Positions 26,983-35,993 of a stretch of 64,000 nucleotides of DNA are shown here, piece by piece. The position numbers and the translations under genes were made by a program. Source of the stretch: Photobacterium proteolyticum (GTDB lineage Bacteria > Pseudomonadota > Gammaproteobacteria > Enterobacterales > Vibrionaceae). The notes beneath the pieces were generated by a model. The model made no database searches. It was not told the origin of the DNA and was given only the letters and a program-made list of their open reading frames with translations. The DNA lies in the NCBI RefSeq assembly GCF_001939735.1, contig NZ_MJIL01000099.1:196020-260019 (forward strand). Reading direction: 5' to 3'. Each line of letters starts with the position of its first letter. Positions within the stretch are counted from its first letter, which is position 1.

Positions 26983-27084
26983 ATGCAGCATACAGAAATG
27001 ATTATTCCAACCCAAATGGGTATTATTAGTCGCACAGTACTTACTGCAGTCGCATTTATGGTTTTCGGGCTTTTCATGATGTAA
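26983..27084 (+). CDS. Single-span membrane microprotein, 33 residues
   Basis: The ATG follows AGAGGA at a 6-base distance and opens 33 codons, MQHTEMIIPTQMGIISRTVL, then a hydrophobic helix ending VFGLFMM. It is too short for most gene callers. Its own terminator follows at 27143-27171, and an upstream AT-rich region (26802-26960) could hold the promoter. This is a free-standing small gene of unknown function. Confidence 0.55.
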   Translation: MQHTEMIIPTQMGIISRTVLTAVAFMVFGLFMM

Positions 27085-27142
27085 ATAAATACATTGAGGC
27101 TTGTTGAGATGAAATATCTTACACTTCGAACTCGCCGCAAAT

Positions 27143-27176
27143 AAAAAGGCATGTTTATTACATGCCTTTTTATTTT
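27143..27176 (+). terminator. Terminator after the 33-residue gene
   Basis: An 11-bp stem AAAAAGGCATG/CATGCCTTTTT with a 7-base loop, then ATTTTT. It can work on both strands, so it also lies at the end of the sensor kinase gene. Confidence 0.85.
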
Positions 27177-27207
27177 TGTTGCAAATTTAGCGTGAGAACA
27201 GTGAGAT

Positions 27208-29247
27208 CTACTCTTCTATCTTGGCTAATTGCAAGCTGCTATTATCAGCCGCTTTGTCAGGTAAATAGACGGAAAAGGTCGAGCCTTTCCCCGGCGAAGA
27301 CTGCACGCAGATATCACCGCCAATCTCACTGATGATACCCTGACTGACAGAAAGCCCCAGACCTGTGCCGCTACGGCGTGTCGTAAAGAACGGGTTGAAG
27401 ATCCGCTCCATATTCTCTTTACTGATTCCACAACCATGATCAGTAATATGAACAACAGCACCTACTGCCTTCCCTTGCTCGTCAAGCCAGTCTTCAGTTC
27501 CGACTTTGAGCAAACCTTGATCGTCCATCGCATGGACACCGTTCATCTGCAGGTTAACCAGTACCTGCAGCAGTTGATGGCGATTAACCTCGACACAACA
27601 CTTTGCCTCCAGGCTAGTTTCTATCTGGATTGCATGCTTTTTCGTTCCCGAACGAACCAATGTCAGGCTCTCTTCGACAATAGGATTAAGGTGCTGCCAG
27701 GTAACCTCGTCCTGCACCCCGCCTTGACGGCTATATTGCAGCAGGCTTCGGGTGATATTTCGTATCCGGTCAATCTGCTCATGAATGGCTCTCAGCTCTT
27801 CCTTCACCCGCTCGGTATCGTCTCCTAGTTCAAATTGAAGCAACTCCACATTACCGAGAATTACTGCTGTAGGGTTATTGATTTCGTGCGCGATGCCAGC
27901 AGTCAGCTCGCCCAGCGCCGCCAGTTTTTCACTGGTTACCAGCTTGCTACGGGCCTGATTTAACAACTTAATGTGCTGCTCTAGCTCTTCGGTTTTCTCA
28001 TGCAGGCTCTTGGTACGTGCCCTGACTTTGTCTTCCAGCTCGATTGAGGCCTGCTTTATCACTTCATTACGCTGGTGAAGCTGATCAAGCATACTGTCAA
28101 ACTGCTTACCCAATATTTCCAGTTCATGATCGGGAGTTAAATCCAGTGAGCCTATCCGACGGTCTAACCCCAACTGTACCGCTTTCACAACTTGGTGAAT
28201 TTTCTCTATCGGGCGAAATAAATCTCGCGCTCCGCGATAAACTACAAGACCGGATATCAGCAAAACAAGTACAATGCCCACCCCAAGTTCAATAATGTTT
28301 GTCAGGTAAATGCGAACAAGCGGCCATTCTAAATAGCCAGTGTAGAGCATGCCAATTCTACGGCCATCATGATCGCGAAGCGGCTCATAGGCCGATACAT
28401 ACCAGTCATCATAAACAAAAGCCCGATCAACCCATGTCTGACCACTGCTCAGTACCGCCTGTCTCACCTCGTCCGATACCCGTGTCCCTATTGCACGCCC
28501 GTTAAGTTGCTCGCTGTCTAGTGGTACGTTGGTACTTACTCGGATATCGTCCATGAACAGCGTAACGGTTCCGATACTGCCTTCGGGCAACGTATCTGAG
28601 GCATAAACCAGATCACGGATTCGATCGACCAGCGAGGTGCTGTTATTAAGCAGCATACCGCCATCGACAATCCACTGCAGATTGTTTTGTTCGTTGAAAA
28701 CGGGGATCAGGCTCCGACTTACCAGCCCCTTTGATTCAATTTCACCTTCGCTAAGCAATGGGATTTGAGCCCGGGCCGGCAGGTTCGGGTGTAAGTTCTC
28801 CAGAGCCATCTCATCAAGTTGCTGAAAAAAAGTCTGCTCTTCACCATTCATCAACAAGCGACGGTTTGCCTTGGAAAACTCCCCCAGTGCCGAAGCTGGG
28901 TGAACGACGACAAAATCAAGATCATAACGACCCGCCTGTTGTCGAACCCATTCACTGAGTTTGGCCTCATCATTTCTCAGCAGATACTGAAAATCGTAAG
29001 ACTCGGATAGCGCCGTTAAACGCATGCGCTGTTCTTTTTGCAGCAACTCCATGCTGTGATGGGCAACCGCCAAATCTGCACGTGCATTTTTCAGCGCGCT
29101 CTGCCAGGTATACATCACGGTCCAGTACATGGTCAGCGCAATAAGTACCAGCAGGGTAATGATGATCGGCACTGATGTCAGCATCAGCAACCGATAGCGC
29201 ACCATGGTCCGAAAACGGCGCACCCACATCGCCAAAAATTGTTTCAT
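27208..29247 (-). CDS. Membrane sensor histidine kinase of an NtrC-type two-component system
   Basis: The 679-residue kinase has TM1 at about 20-43, a large periplasmic sensor region of Cache type to about 310, and TM2 near 318-340. These lead to a HAMP linker, a coiled coil (about 400-440), and a HisKA box with phospho-acceptor His454 in AGIAHEINNPTAV. The ATPase domain carries the G1 and G2 boxes (DHGCGI, SGTGLGLSVS). No receiver domain is attached. It starts 16 bp after the response regulator gene. The ligand is unknown; gene context points to tungstate, molybdate, formate or a related signal. Confidence 0.9.
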   Translation of the reverse strand: MKQFLAMWVRRFRTMVRYRLLMLTSVPIIITLLVLIALTMYWTVMYTWQSALKNARADLAVAHHSMELLQKEQRMRLTALSESYDFQYLLRNDEAKLSEWVRQQAGRYDLDFVVVHPASALGEFSKANRRLLMNGEEQTFFQQLDEMALENLHPNLPARAQIPLLSEGEIESKGLVSRSLIPVFNEQNNLQWIVDGGMLLNNSTSLVDRIRDLVYASDTLPEGSIGTVTLFMDDIRVSTNVPLDSEQLNGRAIGTRVSDEVRQAVLSSGQTWVDRAFVYDDWYVSAYEPLRDHDGRRIGMLYTGYLEWPLVRIYLTNIIELGVGIVLVLLISGLVVYRGARDLFRPIEKIHQVVKAVQLGLDRRIGSLDLTPDHELEILGKQFDSMLDQLHQRNEVIKQASIELEDKVRARTKSLHEKTEELEQHIKLLNQARSKLVTSEKLAALGELTAGIAHEINNPTAVILGNVELLQFELGDDTERVKEELRAIHEQIDRIRNITRSLLQYSRQGGVQDEVTWQHLNPIVEESLTLVRSGTKKHAIQIETSLEAKCCVEVNRHQLLQVLVNLQMNGVHAMDDQGLLKVGTEDWLDEQGKAVGAVVHITDHGCGISKENMERIFNPFFTTRRSGTGLGLSVSQGIISEIGGDICVQSSPGKGSTFSVYLPDKAADNSSLQLAKIEE

Positions 29248-29263
29248 TACTGTTTCTACCTAT

Positions 29264-30772
29264 TTATGCGCTTTCGTCTGCCCAATCTTTGTATTTTCGC
29301 TCAAGCGTTTTCCGCGCAACACCAAGCTGTCTGGCAGCAGCAGACTTATTGCCCTCATGGGAGTCTACGACCTGCATGATATGCGCTTTCTCAACTTCTT
29401 TTAGCGTCCAGTCCGTCGGGTAACAGAATGAATCTCCATCTATCTCTGCACAAGAGCACGATGGCTGATTGCCTGCTGGCACAGCTTCAGTATCAAGGGA
29501 GGAGAAGGTTTCTTCCGCGTTGGTAATTCCAACATGTGTACCGGATGCAACAGGCTGCTCTCCTACCGTGGTCACTGGAGTGATAACAACATCGCCAGCA
29601 AGTTCCCGCCAGTATTCTGCCGGTGGTTTACCCAGCAGCAGACAGCGCTCCATCATATTACGCAACTCGCGAATATTACCCGGCCAGTCATAAGCCTGCA
29701 TTGACTGGATATCTTCATGAGTCCAGCTAACCGGCTTTACACCTAGATCCTTCGCCAGTTGCTGAGTAAAATGATGAGACAAAGCCGGTATATCTTCGAC
29801 GCGATCCCTTAGAGCCGGCAATTCGATGGTTAACACATTCAAGCGATAGTACAGATCGCGTCGAAAACGTCCTTCCTCGACTTCCTGTTTCAAGTTACGG
29901 TTGGTAGCGGCCACAATCCGGACATCAACCTGAACTTCCCGCTCGGCACCGACAGGACGAATAGCTTTTTGCTCCAGCGCTCGCAATAGCGATGATTGCA
30001 TTGAAAGCGGCATTTCGCCTATTTCATCAAGGAACAAGGTACCGTTGTTTGCAACGCGAAACAGTCCTTCGCGTCCTTTCTTGGCACCGGTAAAAGCTCC
30101 AGACACATGGCCAAACAATTCACTTTCAAGCAAGTCAGGTGCAATAGCACCACAGTTCAAAGGAACAAAAGGCCCGCTTCGCTTGCTCAGCTGGTGCAAC
30201 GCCCTTGCAACAAGCTCTTTCCCCGTACCCGACTCCCCCTCTACCAGTACCGCTGCCTGCGAAGGAGCGACCTGGGCAATCATTTTTTTCATCATCAGAG
30301 TACGCTGCGCATCACCGATAATATCAACCGGATAAGTTCTATTTATATCGCGCTGCAAGGCGAAATTCTGTCTTTCGACCATCCGCCTCTCGATACAGCG
30401 ATTGACCGACTGCATCATTTGATCGAGATTAAATGGCTTGAGAATGAAATCAGACGCACCGGCACGTAATGCCTGAATAGCGGTATCCAAATCAGCGTAG
30501 CCTGTCATGAAGATTACATCACTGCGGCGTGTCGAGGGGTCGAAGGCTTCATGCCACTCAATTCCTGAGCGTCCCGGCAGATTAATGTCCACAATTAACA
30601 GATCAAAGTGACATCGCTTGCGAAGCTCTTCCGCTTCCTCGATACTGCCAGCGGTATCAACCTGGGCGAATTTCTTGCTCAGGGCTTTTTTGAGGATCGC
30701 TCGCATTCCCGGCTCGTCATCTACGACAAGCACCGACACAGCAGACCAAGAAGAAGCAGCGGATTCAGACAT
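29264..30772 (-). CDS. Sigma-54-dependent response regulator (NtrC/DctD type)
   Basis: The 502-residue activator has a receiver domain (phospho-Asp62 in LLIVDINLPG), and an AAA+ domain with Walker A GESGTGKE at 179-186, the sigma-54 contact loop GAFTGA at 225-230 and FLDEIGEM. A C-terminal Fis-type helix-turn-helix (GNKSAAARQLGVARKTLERK) follows a variable linker. A 17-bp palindrome starts 28 bp upstream of its start codon, which allows autoregulation. It is divergent from the tupA operon, whose promoter is of sigma-54 type. I infer that it activates tup-mob and the fdh genes. Confidence 0.93.
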   Translation of the reverse strand: MSESAASSWSAVSVLVVDDEPGMRAILKKALSKKFAQVDTAGSIEEAEELRKRCHFDLLIVDINLPGRSGIEWHEAFDPSTRRSDVIFMTGYADLDTAIQALRAGASDFILKPFNLDQMMQSVNRCIERRMVERQNFALQRDINRTYPVDIIGDAQRTLMMKKMIAQVAPSQAAVLVEGESGTGKELVARALHQLSKRSGPFVPLNCGAIAPDLLESELFGHVSGAFTGAKKGREGLFRVANNGTLFLDEIGEMPLSMQSSLLRALEQKAIRPVGAEREVQVDVRIVAATNRNLKQEVEEGRFRRDLYYRLNVLTIELPALRDRVEDIPALSHHFTQQLAKDLGVKPVSWTHEDIQSMQAYDWPGNIRELRNMMERCLLLGKPPAEYWRELAGDVVITPVTTVGEQPVASGTHVGITNAEETFSSLDTEAVPAGNQPSCSCAEIDGDSFCYPTDWTLKEVEKAHIMQVVDSHEGNKSAAARQLGVARKTLERKYKDWADESA

Positions 30773-30799
30773 AAGTTGTTATTTACCAATAAAGAAGGA

Positions 30800-30816
30800 T
30801 GCGACATTTTGTCCCA
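30800..30816. promoter_or_regulatory. 17-bp palindromic activator site upstream of tupA
   Basis: TGCGACATTTTGTCCCA has the same pattern as the two sites upstream of the fdh operon. It lies 127 bp before the sigma-54 promoter of tupA and 28 bp before the regulator gene on the other strand. Confidence 0.65.
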
Positions 30817-30942
30817 CCTCGTTAACCAATGTCAAAACAGTTTATGACGGTAATGAATATAAGTGCACTTTTGATCACAATACTTGTTTAAAATCATTCA
30901 CTTGCAGCATGGGTTCGCGTTAATCTCAACATGTTAGAAAAA

Positions 30943-30959
30943 TTGGCACCTGATTTGCT
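30943..30959 (+). promoter_or_regulatory. Sigma-54 promoter of the tup-mob operon
   Basis: TTGGCACCTGATTTGCT is a perfect match to TTGGCAC-N5-TTGCT. The start would be near 30970, with a leader of about 80 bases before tupA. Confidence 0.85.
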
Positions 30960-31048
30960 TTAGCCTCGGCAGTCACGAAAGAATTGTCTGCCTTACTGGC
31001 AACAGCTATTTGCGTATTCACTTAATTGACATTAAGTCAGGAAGACCT

Positions 31049-31861
31049 ATGAAATTTATAAAAACAACTCTTGTTATTCTTTCCCTTGCCTCTGCAAGTG
31101 CAGCCCAAGCCACAGAAGATATGACCATTCGCCTGGCCACGACGACCAGTACCTATCACTCTGGCCTGCTTGACTACCTGCTCCCTGAATTCAAAAAAGA
31201 TACCGGCTACAGCGTTGAAGTTCTGGCTGCCGGTACGGGTAAGTCACTGCGTATGGGACAAAATGGCGATGTTGATCTTGTTATGACCCACGCCCCGAAA
31301 GCCGAGGCGAATTTCGTTGAGAAAGGCTACGGTGTACTACCTCGTAAACTGATGCACAACGACTTTGTGGTTGTCGGGCCTCAGGCCGACCCGGCAAAAA
31401 TAGCTGGCGACAAAAACGTTGCTGATGCATTGAGTAAAATTGCTTCTTACAACGCAACCTTTGTTTCTCGTGGCGATGACTCTGGTACCCATAAAAAGGA
31501 ACTGAACCTGTGGGCACAAACAAAAATGGAGCCTAACTTCGGCGGCTACAAGGCTGTCGGTCAAGGCATGGGTCCTACATTGAACATGGCATCTGAACTA
31601 CAGGCCTATACCATGACAGACCGTGGAACCTGGCTAGCGTACCAAAACAAACTTGACCTTAAGATTGTGGTTGAAGGTGACAAGCGACTGTTCAACCCGT
31701 ATCAGGTTATCCTGGTTAACCCGAGCCGCTACCCTGATATTAACTACCAGGGTGCGAAGTCATTCAGTGACTGGTTGGTAAACCAGAAAGCACAAAAAAT
31801 GATCAACAACTATAAGCGACATGGCGAACAGCTGTTTGTCGCGGATGCTATCACACAATAA
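31049..31861 (+). CDS. tupA: Tungstate ABC transporter, substrate-binding protein
   Basis: This is the periplasmic binding protein for tungstate. The ATG at 31049 follows AGGAAG and starts a signal peptide (MKFIKTTLVILSLASASAAQA). The frame is open 39 bp further upstream, but those residues do not fit. The oxyanion motif TTTSTYHSGLLDYL of TupA, as opposed to ModA, is at the mature N-terminus, followed by GTGKSL and SRGDDSGTHKKE, which line the site. It has 270 residues. It is the first gene of a five-gene operon. Confidence 0.93.
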   Translation: MKFIKTTLVILSLASASAAQATEDMTIRLATTTSTYHSGLLDYLLPEFKKDTGYSVEVLAAGTGKSLRMGQNGDVDLVMTHAPKAEANFVEKGYGVLPRKLMHNDFVVVGPQADPAKIAGDKNVADALSKIASYNATFVSRGDDSGTHKKELNLWAQTKMEPNFGGYKAVGQGMGPTLNMASELQAYTMTDRGTWLAYQNKLDLKIVVEGDKRLFNPYQVILVNPSRYPDINYQGAKSFSDWLVNQKAQKMINNYKRHGEQLFVADAITQ

Positions 31862-32563
31862 ATGGATATTTGGCAAACCACCCAACAAGCCGTTCAGCTA
31901 TTGCTGAGCGGCGATACCGCCCTCTGGGGCATTGTTGGTGTCTCTTTCTCTGTTTCTCTGCTGGCTATAAGCATTGTGCTTTTGCCAGCATTACTTATTG
32001 GCTTCGCCCTTGCCTACGGCAAGTTCCCCGGGCGCTGGCTGATACTGTCCATATTTAACACCTTTCAGTCGATACCGACTGTTGTTATCGGACTGCTGCT
32101 GTATATGCTCTTGTCTCGATCCGGCCCCTTGGGTGACTGGAAGATGTTGTTTACCCAGCAGGCAATGATATTGGGTCAAATCCTGATTTGCTTTCCGATC
32201 CTTGTCTCAATGATGCACGCAGCCTTTCAAAACAGTGACCGCCGTGCCTGGGAAACGTCGCTGACCTTAGGTGCCAGCATCCCAAGAGCGCTTATTAGCC
32301 TAATGTGGGAGAGCCGATTTCCATTACTGGCAGCGGTTATAGCAGCCTTTAGCCGCATTATTACCGAGGTTGGCTGTTCTATGATGGTCGGTGGCAATAT
32401 TTTGAATTCAACCCGAAATATTCCCACGGCAATTGCACTGGAAAGCTCGAAAGGTGCCTTTGCTCAAGGTGTTGCATTAGGAATGGTGCTGCTGTTGCTG
32501 GCACTCGTACTAAACTTTTTTCTATCTGTTGCGCGGGGCAAAGCCCATTTGCGTACCAATTAA
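31862..32563 (+). CDS. tupB: Tungstate ABC transporter, permease
   Basis: This is the membrane channel subunit, 233 residues with five to six hydrophobic segments. An EAA-type loop (RRAWETSLTLGASIPRALISLMW) docks with the ATPase. The ATG follows the tupA stop directly, so translation is coupled. It belongs to the TupB family rather than ModB by its pairing with TupA. Confidence 0.92.
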   Translation: MDIWQTTQQAVQLLLSGDTALWGIVGVSFSVSLLAISIVLLPALLIGFALAYGKFPGRWLILSIFNTFQSIPTVVIGLLLYMLLSRSGPLGDWKMLFTQQAMILGQILICFPILVSMMHAAFQNSDRRAWETSLTLGASIPRALISLMWESRFPLLAAVIAAFSRIITEVGCSMMVGGNILNSTRNIPTAIALESSKGAFAQGVALGMVLLLLALVLNFFLSVARGKAHLRTN

Positions 32564-32575
32564 GCTGAGGAGCAG

Positions 32576-33283
32576 ATGATGTCTCAAATCTCAATTCAGG
32601 CTCATGACCTCTCGATTCGCTTCAAGGAGCGCCTGCTATTTCATATCCCTCAGCTAAGCATCGGCCCGCAGGAAGCCATTTACCTGACCGGCGATAACGG
32701 CGTCGGAAAAACCACCTTGTTAAAGGTACTGTCGGGCCTGCAGAAACCAACCACGGGCAAGGTGAATTTACAACAGGCCTCACTGCTGACAAGACTGCTC
32801 AAAGGGAAAAGTCAGGGTGGCGTTATTTATATGCACCAAACACCTTACATGTTTGATGGTACTGTGTTTGACAACGTATGTTATGGCCTGAAATTTACGA
32901 TAAATAACCGCCAGATGCGACGAACAGAAGCTATTAATGCCCTTCGTATGGTAGGGTTAGAAACCTTGGCCGATGAACATATTTCGGTACTATCGGGCGG
33001 TGAACGCCAACGCGTGGCAATGGCGCGGGCCTGGGTGTTGAAACCGGGCGTGTTGCTTATGGATGAATCAAGTGCCAGCCTGGATCAAGAGTCGACTGAA
33101 CGTCAGGTTGTTCTTGCCGAAGACTTGCTTGATCGAGGTACCAGCCTTGTGATCACCAGCCACCAGAAAAATGCCCTGACGGCTTTATGTCGTCGCCAGT
33201 GGACCATCTCCAATACAAAATTAATAGAACGAGCAGACTTGCAGCTCGTCGATGAGGATAGCAATGAGTATGCCTACGCCTGA
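32576..33283 (+). CDS. tupC: Tungstate ABC transporter, ATP-binding protein
   Basis: The ABC ATPase motifs are Walker A GDNGVGKTT near residue 38, signature LSGGERQRVAMARA near 140 and Walker B GVLLMDESSASLD near 160. There is no C-terminal TOBE domain, unlike ModC, and the length (235) fits TupC. GAGGAG precedes two successive ATG codons; the second (32579) is better spaced. The end overlaps the start of mobA. Confidence 0.92.
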   Translation: MMSQISIQAHDLSIRFKERLLFHIPQLSIGPQEAIYLTGDNGVGKTTLLKVLSGLQKPTTGKVNLQQASLLTRLLKGKSQGGVIYMHQTPYMFDGTVFDNVCYGLKFTINNRQMRRTEAINALRMVGLETLADEHISVLSGGERQRVAMARAWVLKPGVLLMDESSASLDQESTERQVVLAEDLLDRGTSLVITSHQKNALTALCRRQWTISNTKLIERADLQLVDEDSNEYAYA

Positions 33284-33854
33284 AAATACAAGCTGGGTGA
33301 TCCTGGCTGGTGGACAAGCCAGCCGTATGGGGGGAAATGACAAGGGGCTGGTAGAACTTGCCGGCCGCGCAATGATCGAACATGTCATCGACACACTCCA
33401 ACCACAAACCTCCGCAATAACCATTAACGCCAATCGCAACCAAGCGCGTTACAACACTTACGGAACCGTGTTTGGCGACCATATCCAAGATTACCCTGGC
33501 CCGCTGGGAGGTATGCACGCAGCTCTGTACCACCTTAGCGACGAATGGATTGGTTTCGTCCCTTGTGACTGCCCTCGATTACCGGCAGATCTCGTTTCTC
33601 GCATGAGTGCAGCATGCCAAAGTGACACCGACATTGCTGTAGCACATGACGGCGAGCATATTCAACCCGTCGTGACGTTATTACACCGACGTATACTGCC
33701 AAAACTGGAACAGTTTCTTGAGAACGGCGATCGCAAAATCATCCTGCTGTATAAACAATGCAATATGATCACCGTTGATTTTAGCGATCAACCAAATGCT
33801 TTCGTTAACCTGAATACACCACAAGAATTAAAACAATTTGGACAGGAACTATGA
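33264..33854 (+). CDS. mobA: Molybdenum cofactor guanylyltransferase MobA
   Basis: MobA adds GMP to the molybdopterin cofactor to make the MGD form used by formate dehydrogenase. The nucleotide motif LAGGQASRMGGNDKGL is near the N-terminus, with GPLGGMHAAL and the DCPRLPADLV block after it. The frame is open from 33252; the ATG at 33264 is best placed behind GAGGA, and it gives 196 residues. It overlaps tupC by 20 bp and mobB-moeA by 4 bp, so all are co-translated. Confidence 0.93.
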   Translation: MSMPTPENTSWVILAGGQASRMGGNDKGLVELAGRAMIEHVIDTLQPQTSAITINANRNQARYNTYGTVFGDHIQDYPGPLGGMHAALYHLSDEWIGFVPCDCPRLPADLVSRMSAACQSDTDIAVAHDGEHIQPVVTLLHRRILPKLEQFLENGDRKIILLYKQCNMITVDFSDQPNAFVNLNTPQELKQFGQEL

Positions 33855-35620
33855 GTCAGATTAATGCATCCCTGCCCCTGCTGGGCTTTGCCGCCTGGAG
33901 CGGTACCGGTAAAACGACACTGCTAGAAGCCATGTTGCCTAAACTTGTCGAGCGAGGCATTCGTGTTGCCGTGATCAAACACGCTCACCACAACTTCGAT
34001 ATTGACCAGGAAGGCAAAGACAGCTACCGCCTGCGAAAAGCAGGAGCCAGCCAAATGCTGATCTCGTCTCGCTACCGTCGTGCGCTAGTAACAGAAACAC
34101 CAGAAGAAGAAGCTACACTGCCTCACCTGATATCCCAGCTTGATCAGACTCAGCTTGACCTTATTCTGGTCGAAGGCTTTAAGAATCTCGATTTCCCAAA
34201 AATTGAACTGCACCGTGAAGAGATTGGCAAACCTTGGTTGCATCCACAAGACAGCAACATTATTGCAGTTGCATCTGATACCAAGCCATCAACAGAGCTG
34301 CCGCAACTCGATATTAATAACCTCGACCTATTGACTGACTTTGTCGTTAACTTTGCCAACCAGGCGAAAAACGAAACCTTCAGCTGCTTTGATATTGACC
34401 CGTCCGGAATGATCTCGGTCGATGAGGGTCGCTCACGTATCTTGGAACAAATCGTCCCATCCAAGCGTGAAATCACGGTTCCACTATCACAGGCTCTGGG
34501 ACAAATTGTCTCAAACAACATTCTGTCGCCAGTCAATGTGCCTCAACATACTAACTCGGCAATGGATGGCTATGCCATTCGCGGCGATGATCTTGAACGC
34601 GACAACTACACGGTTGTTGCCCACGTGCTGGCAGGCCATAGTTATAACCAACCACTAGAACCGGGACAAGCTGTTCGTATCATGACGGGAGCACCGGTAC
34701 CGGCCAACGCCGACACAGTCATTATGCGAGAACTGGCTCAACAGAAAGGTGACATCGTCACTTTTGACACAGTCAAAACCGTAATTAAACAGGGCCAGAA
34801 TGTTCGCCAGGCTGGTGAGGATCTTGCCATCGGTCAGACGGCTGTAGCAGCAGGCACTCAAATTACTGCTCCTGAACTGGGTATGATTGCTTCTCTGGGA
34901 ATCGATACTGTCAGCATTAACTCAGCCGTCAAAGTTGCCATTTTCTCGACCGGTGACGAAGTACAACATCCAGGCGAGGAGCAAAAGGCCAACTGCATCT
35001 ATGACTCAAATCGCTATACCCTACTCTCTATGCTGACCAAAGCAGGTTGTGAAGTGATCGACCTTGGCATTATTGAAGACAGTGAAGAAGCACTGGAATC
35101 TACTCTGCTCAAAGCCAGTCAGCAAGCTGATCTTATCCTGTCTTCAGGTGGGGTTTCTGTCGGTGATGCTGACTACATCAAAACCGTTCTGGATAAGCTT
35201 GGCCAGATAAACTTCTGGCGGATCAACATGCGCCCGGGTCGCCCACTGGCATTTGGTCAGATTCAGCAGACACCATTTTTCGGTCTACCTGGTAACCCAG
35301 TAGCCGTTATGGTGACCTTCCTGCAGTTTGTCGAGCCTGCAATTCGCAAGCTACAAGGTATGGATAACTGGCAACCACAGGTATTCAATGCTATCGCCAC
35401 AGAAAAACTTCGCTCAAGACCTGGCCGCACAGAGTATAGCCGAGGAATTTATAGCCTTGATGCCAATGGAAGATTGTCAGTTAAAACGACTGGAAAGCAA
35501 GGTTCAGGCATCCTTCGCTCGATGAGCGAAGCAAACTGTTTGATTGAAATAGTACCGGAACAGCCAAGTGTTGAAGTGGGTGAAGTGGTTCGGGTTATCC
35601 CTCTGGAGGGGCGTATTTAA
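33851..35620 (+). CDS. MobB-MoeA fusion for molybdopterin cofactor synthesis
   Basis: One 589-residue chain joins two proteins. Residues 1-165 are MobB, a GTP-binding adaptor (P-loop AAWSGTGKTTLLEAML near 14). Residues from about 178 are MoeA, which inserts molybdate or tungstate into adenylated molybdopterin: PQHTNSAMDGYAIR, MTGAPVPANADTVI, FSTGDEV, SSGGVSVGDADY and GLPGNPVAVMVTF. The fusion would couple metal insertion to GMP addition by MobA, encoded just upstream. A terminator follows at 35676. Confidence 0.93.
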   Translation: MSQINASLPLLGFAAWSGTGKTTLLEAMLPKLVERGIRVAVIKHAHHNFDIDQEGKDSYRLRKAGASQMLISSRYRRALVTETPEEEATLPHLISQLDQTQLDLILVEGFKNLDFPKIELHREEIGKPWLHPQDSNIIAVASDTKPSTELPQLDINNLDLLTDFVVNFANQAKNETFSCFDIDPSGMISVDEGRSRILEQIVPSKREITVPLSQALGQIVSNNILSPVNVPQHTNSAMDGYAIRGDDLERDNYTVVAHVLAGHSYNQPLEPGQAVRIMTGAPVPANADTVIMRELAQQKGDIVTFDTVKTVIKQGQNVRQAGEDLAIGQTAVAAGTQITAPELGMIASLGIDTVSINSAVKVAIFSTGDEVQHPGEEQKANCIYDSNRYTLLSMLTKAGCEVIDLGIIEDSEEALESTLLKASQQADLILSSGGVSVGDADYIKTVLDKLGQINFWRINMRPGRPLAFGQIQQTPFFGLPGNPVAVMVTFLQFVEPAIRKLQGMDNWQPQVFNAIATEKLRSRPGRTEYSRGIYSLDANGRLSVKTTGKQGSGILRSMSEANCLIEIVPEQPSVEVGEVVRVIPLEGRI

Positions 35621-35675
35621 CCCGGTAAACTTCTACGTTGAAACTTTAAGTTTATAGTTATAGCTGCAATTTATT

Positions 35676-35721
35676 AGCACTCAGAAAACGGCGAATTCAC
35701 CGTTTACTGAGTGCTTTTTTG
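35676..35721 (+). terminator. Terminator of the tup-mob operon
   Basis: A 9-bp stem AGCACTCAG (35676-35684) pairs with CTGAGTGCT (35707-35715), extended inward by AAACGG/CCGTTT, and is followed by six T. The remaining gap to 35993 is AT-rich and shows no further gene. Confidence 0.85.
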
Positions 35722-35993
35722 TTTGCAGCTTCCGTGCTACTTTATTTTCCTGAGCTTCTACACGTCTAGAAGATGGTTTTGAATACACTTTGTGTATATA
35801 TTTTTTTACGCTCAGATAAAGTAACCTAGCCTGAAAATTCTATTTTATTTGACAAATGCAAATTATTCTTTTGCTTTGCCTTTTATTAAGCGGTGGGGGT
35901 ATTACATAATTATGCTGCCCGTTGCATCAAAAATATCATTTTTTTATCAATCATTTATGAGAGCAATGATCAAACACCCTAAAAGGACACATT

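Noticed and set aside
27100..27142. An 11-codon ORF (MKYLTLRTRRK) before the terminator at 27143
   Set aside because: The ribosome site is poor and the peptide too short to judge; it may simply be 3' leader of the 33-codon gene.
30959..31048. Molybdenum or tungsten cofactor riboswitch in the tupA leader
   Set aside because: The leader after the sigma-54 promoter is only about 80 bases, too short for the known Moco RNA, and shows no matching fold.
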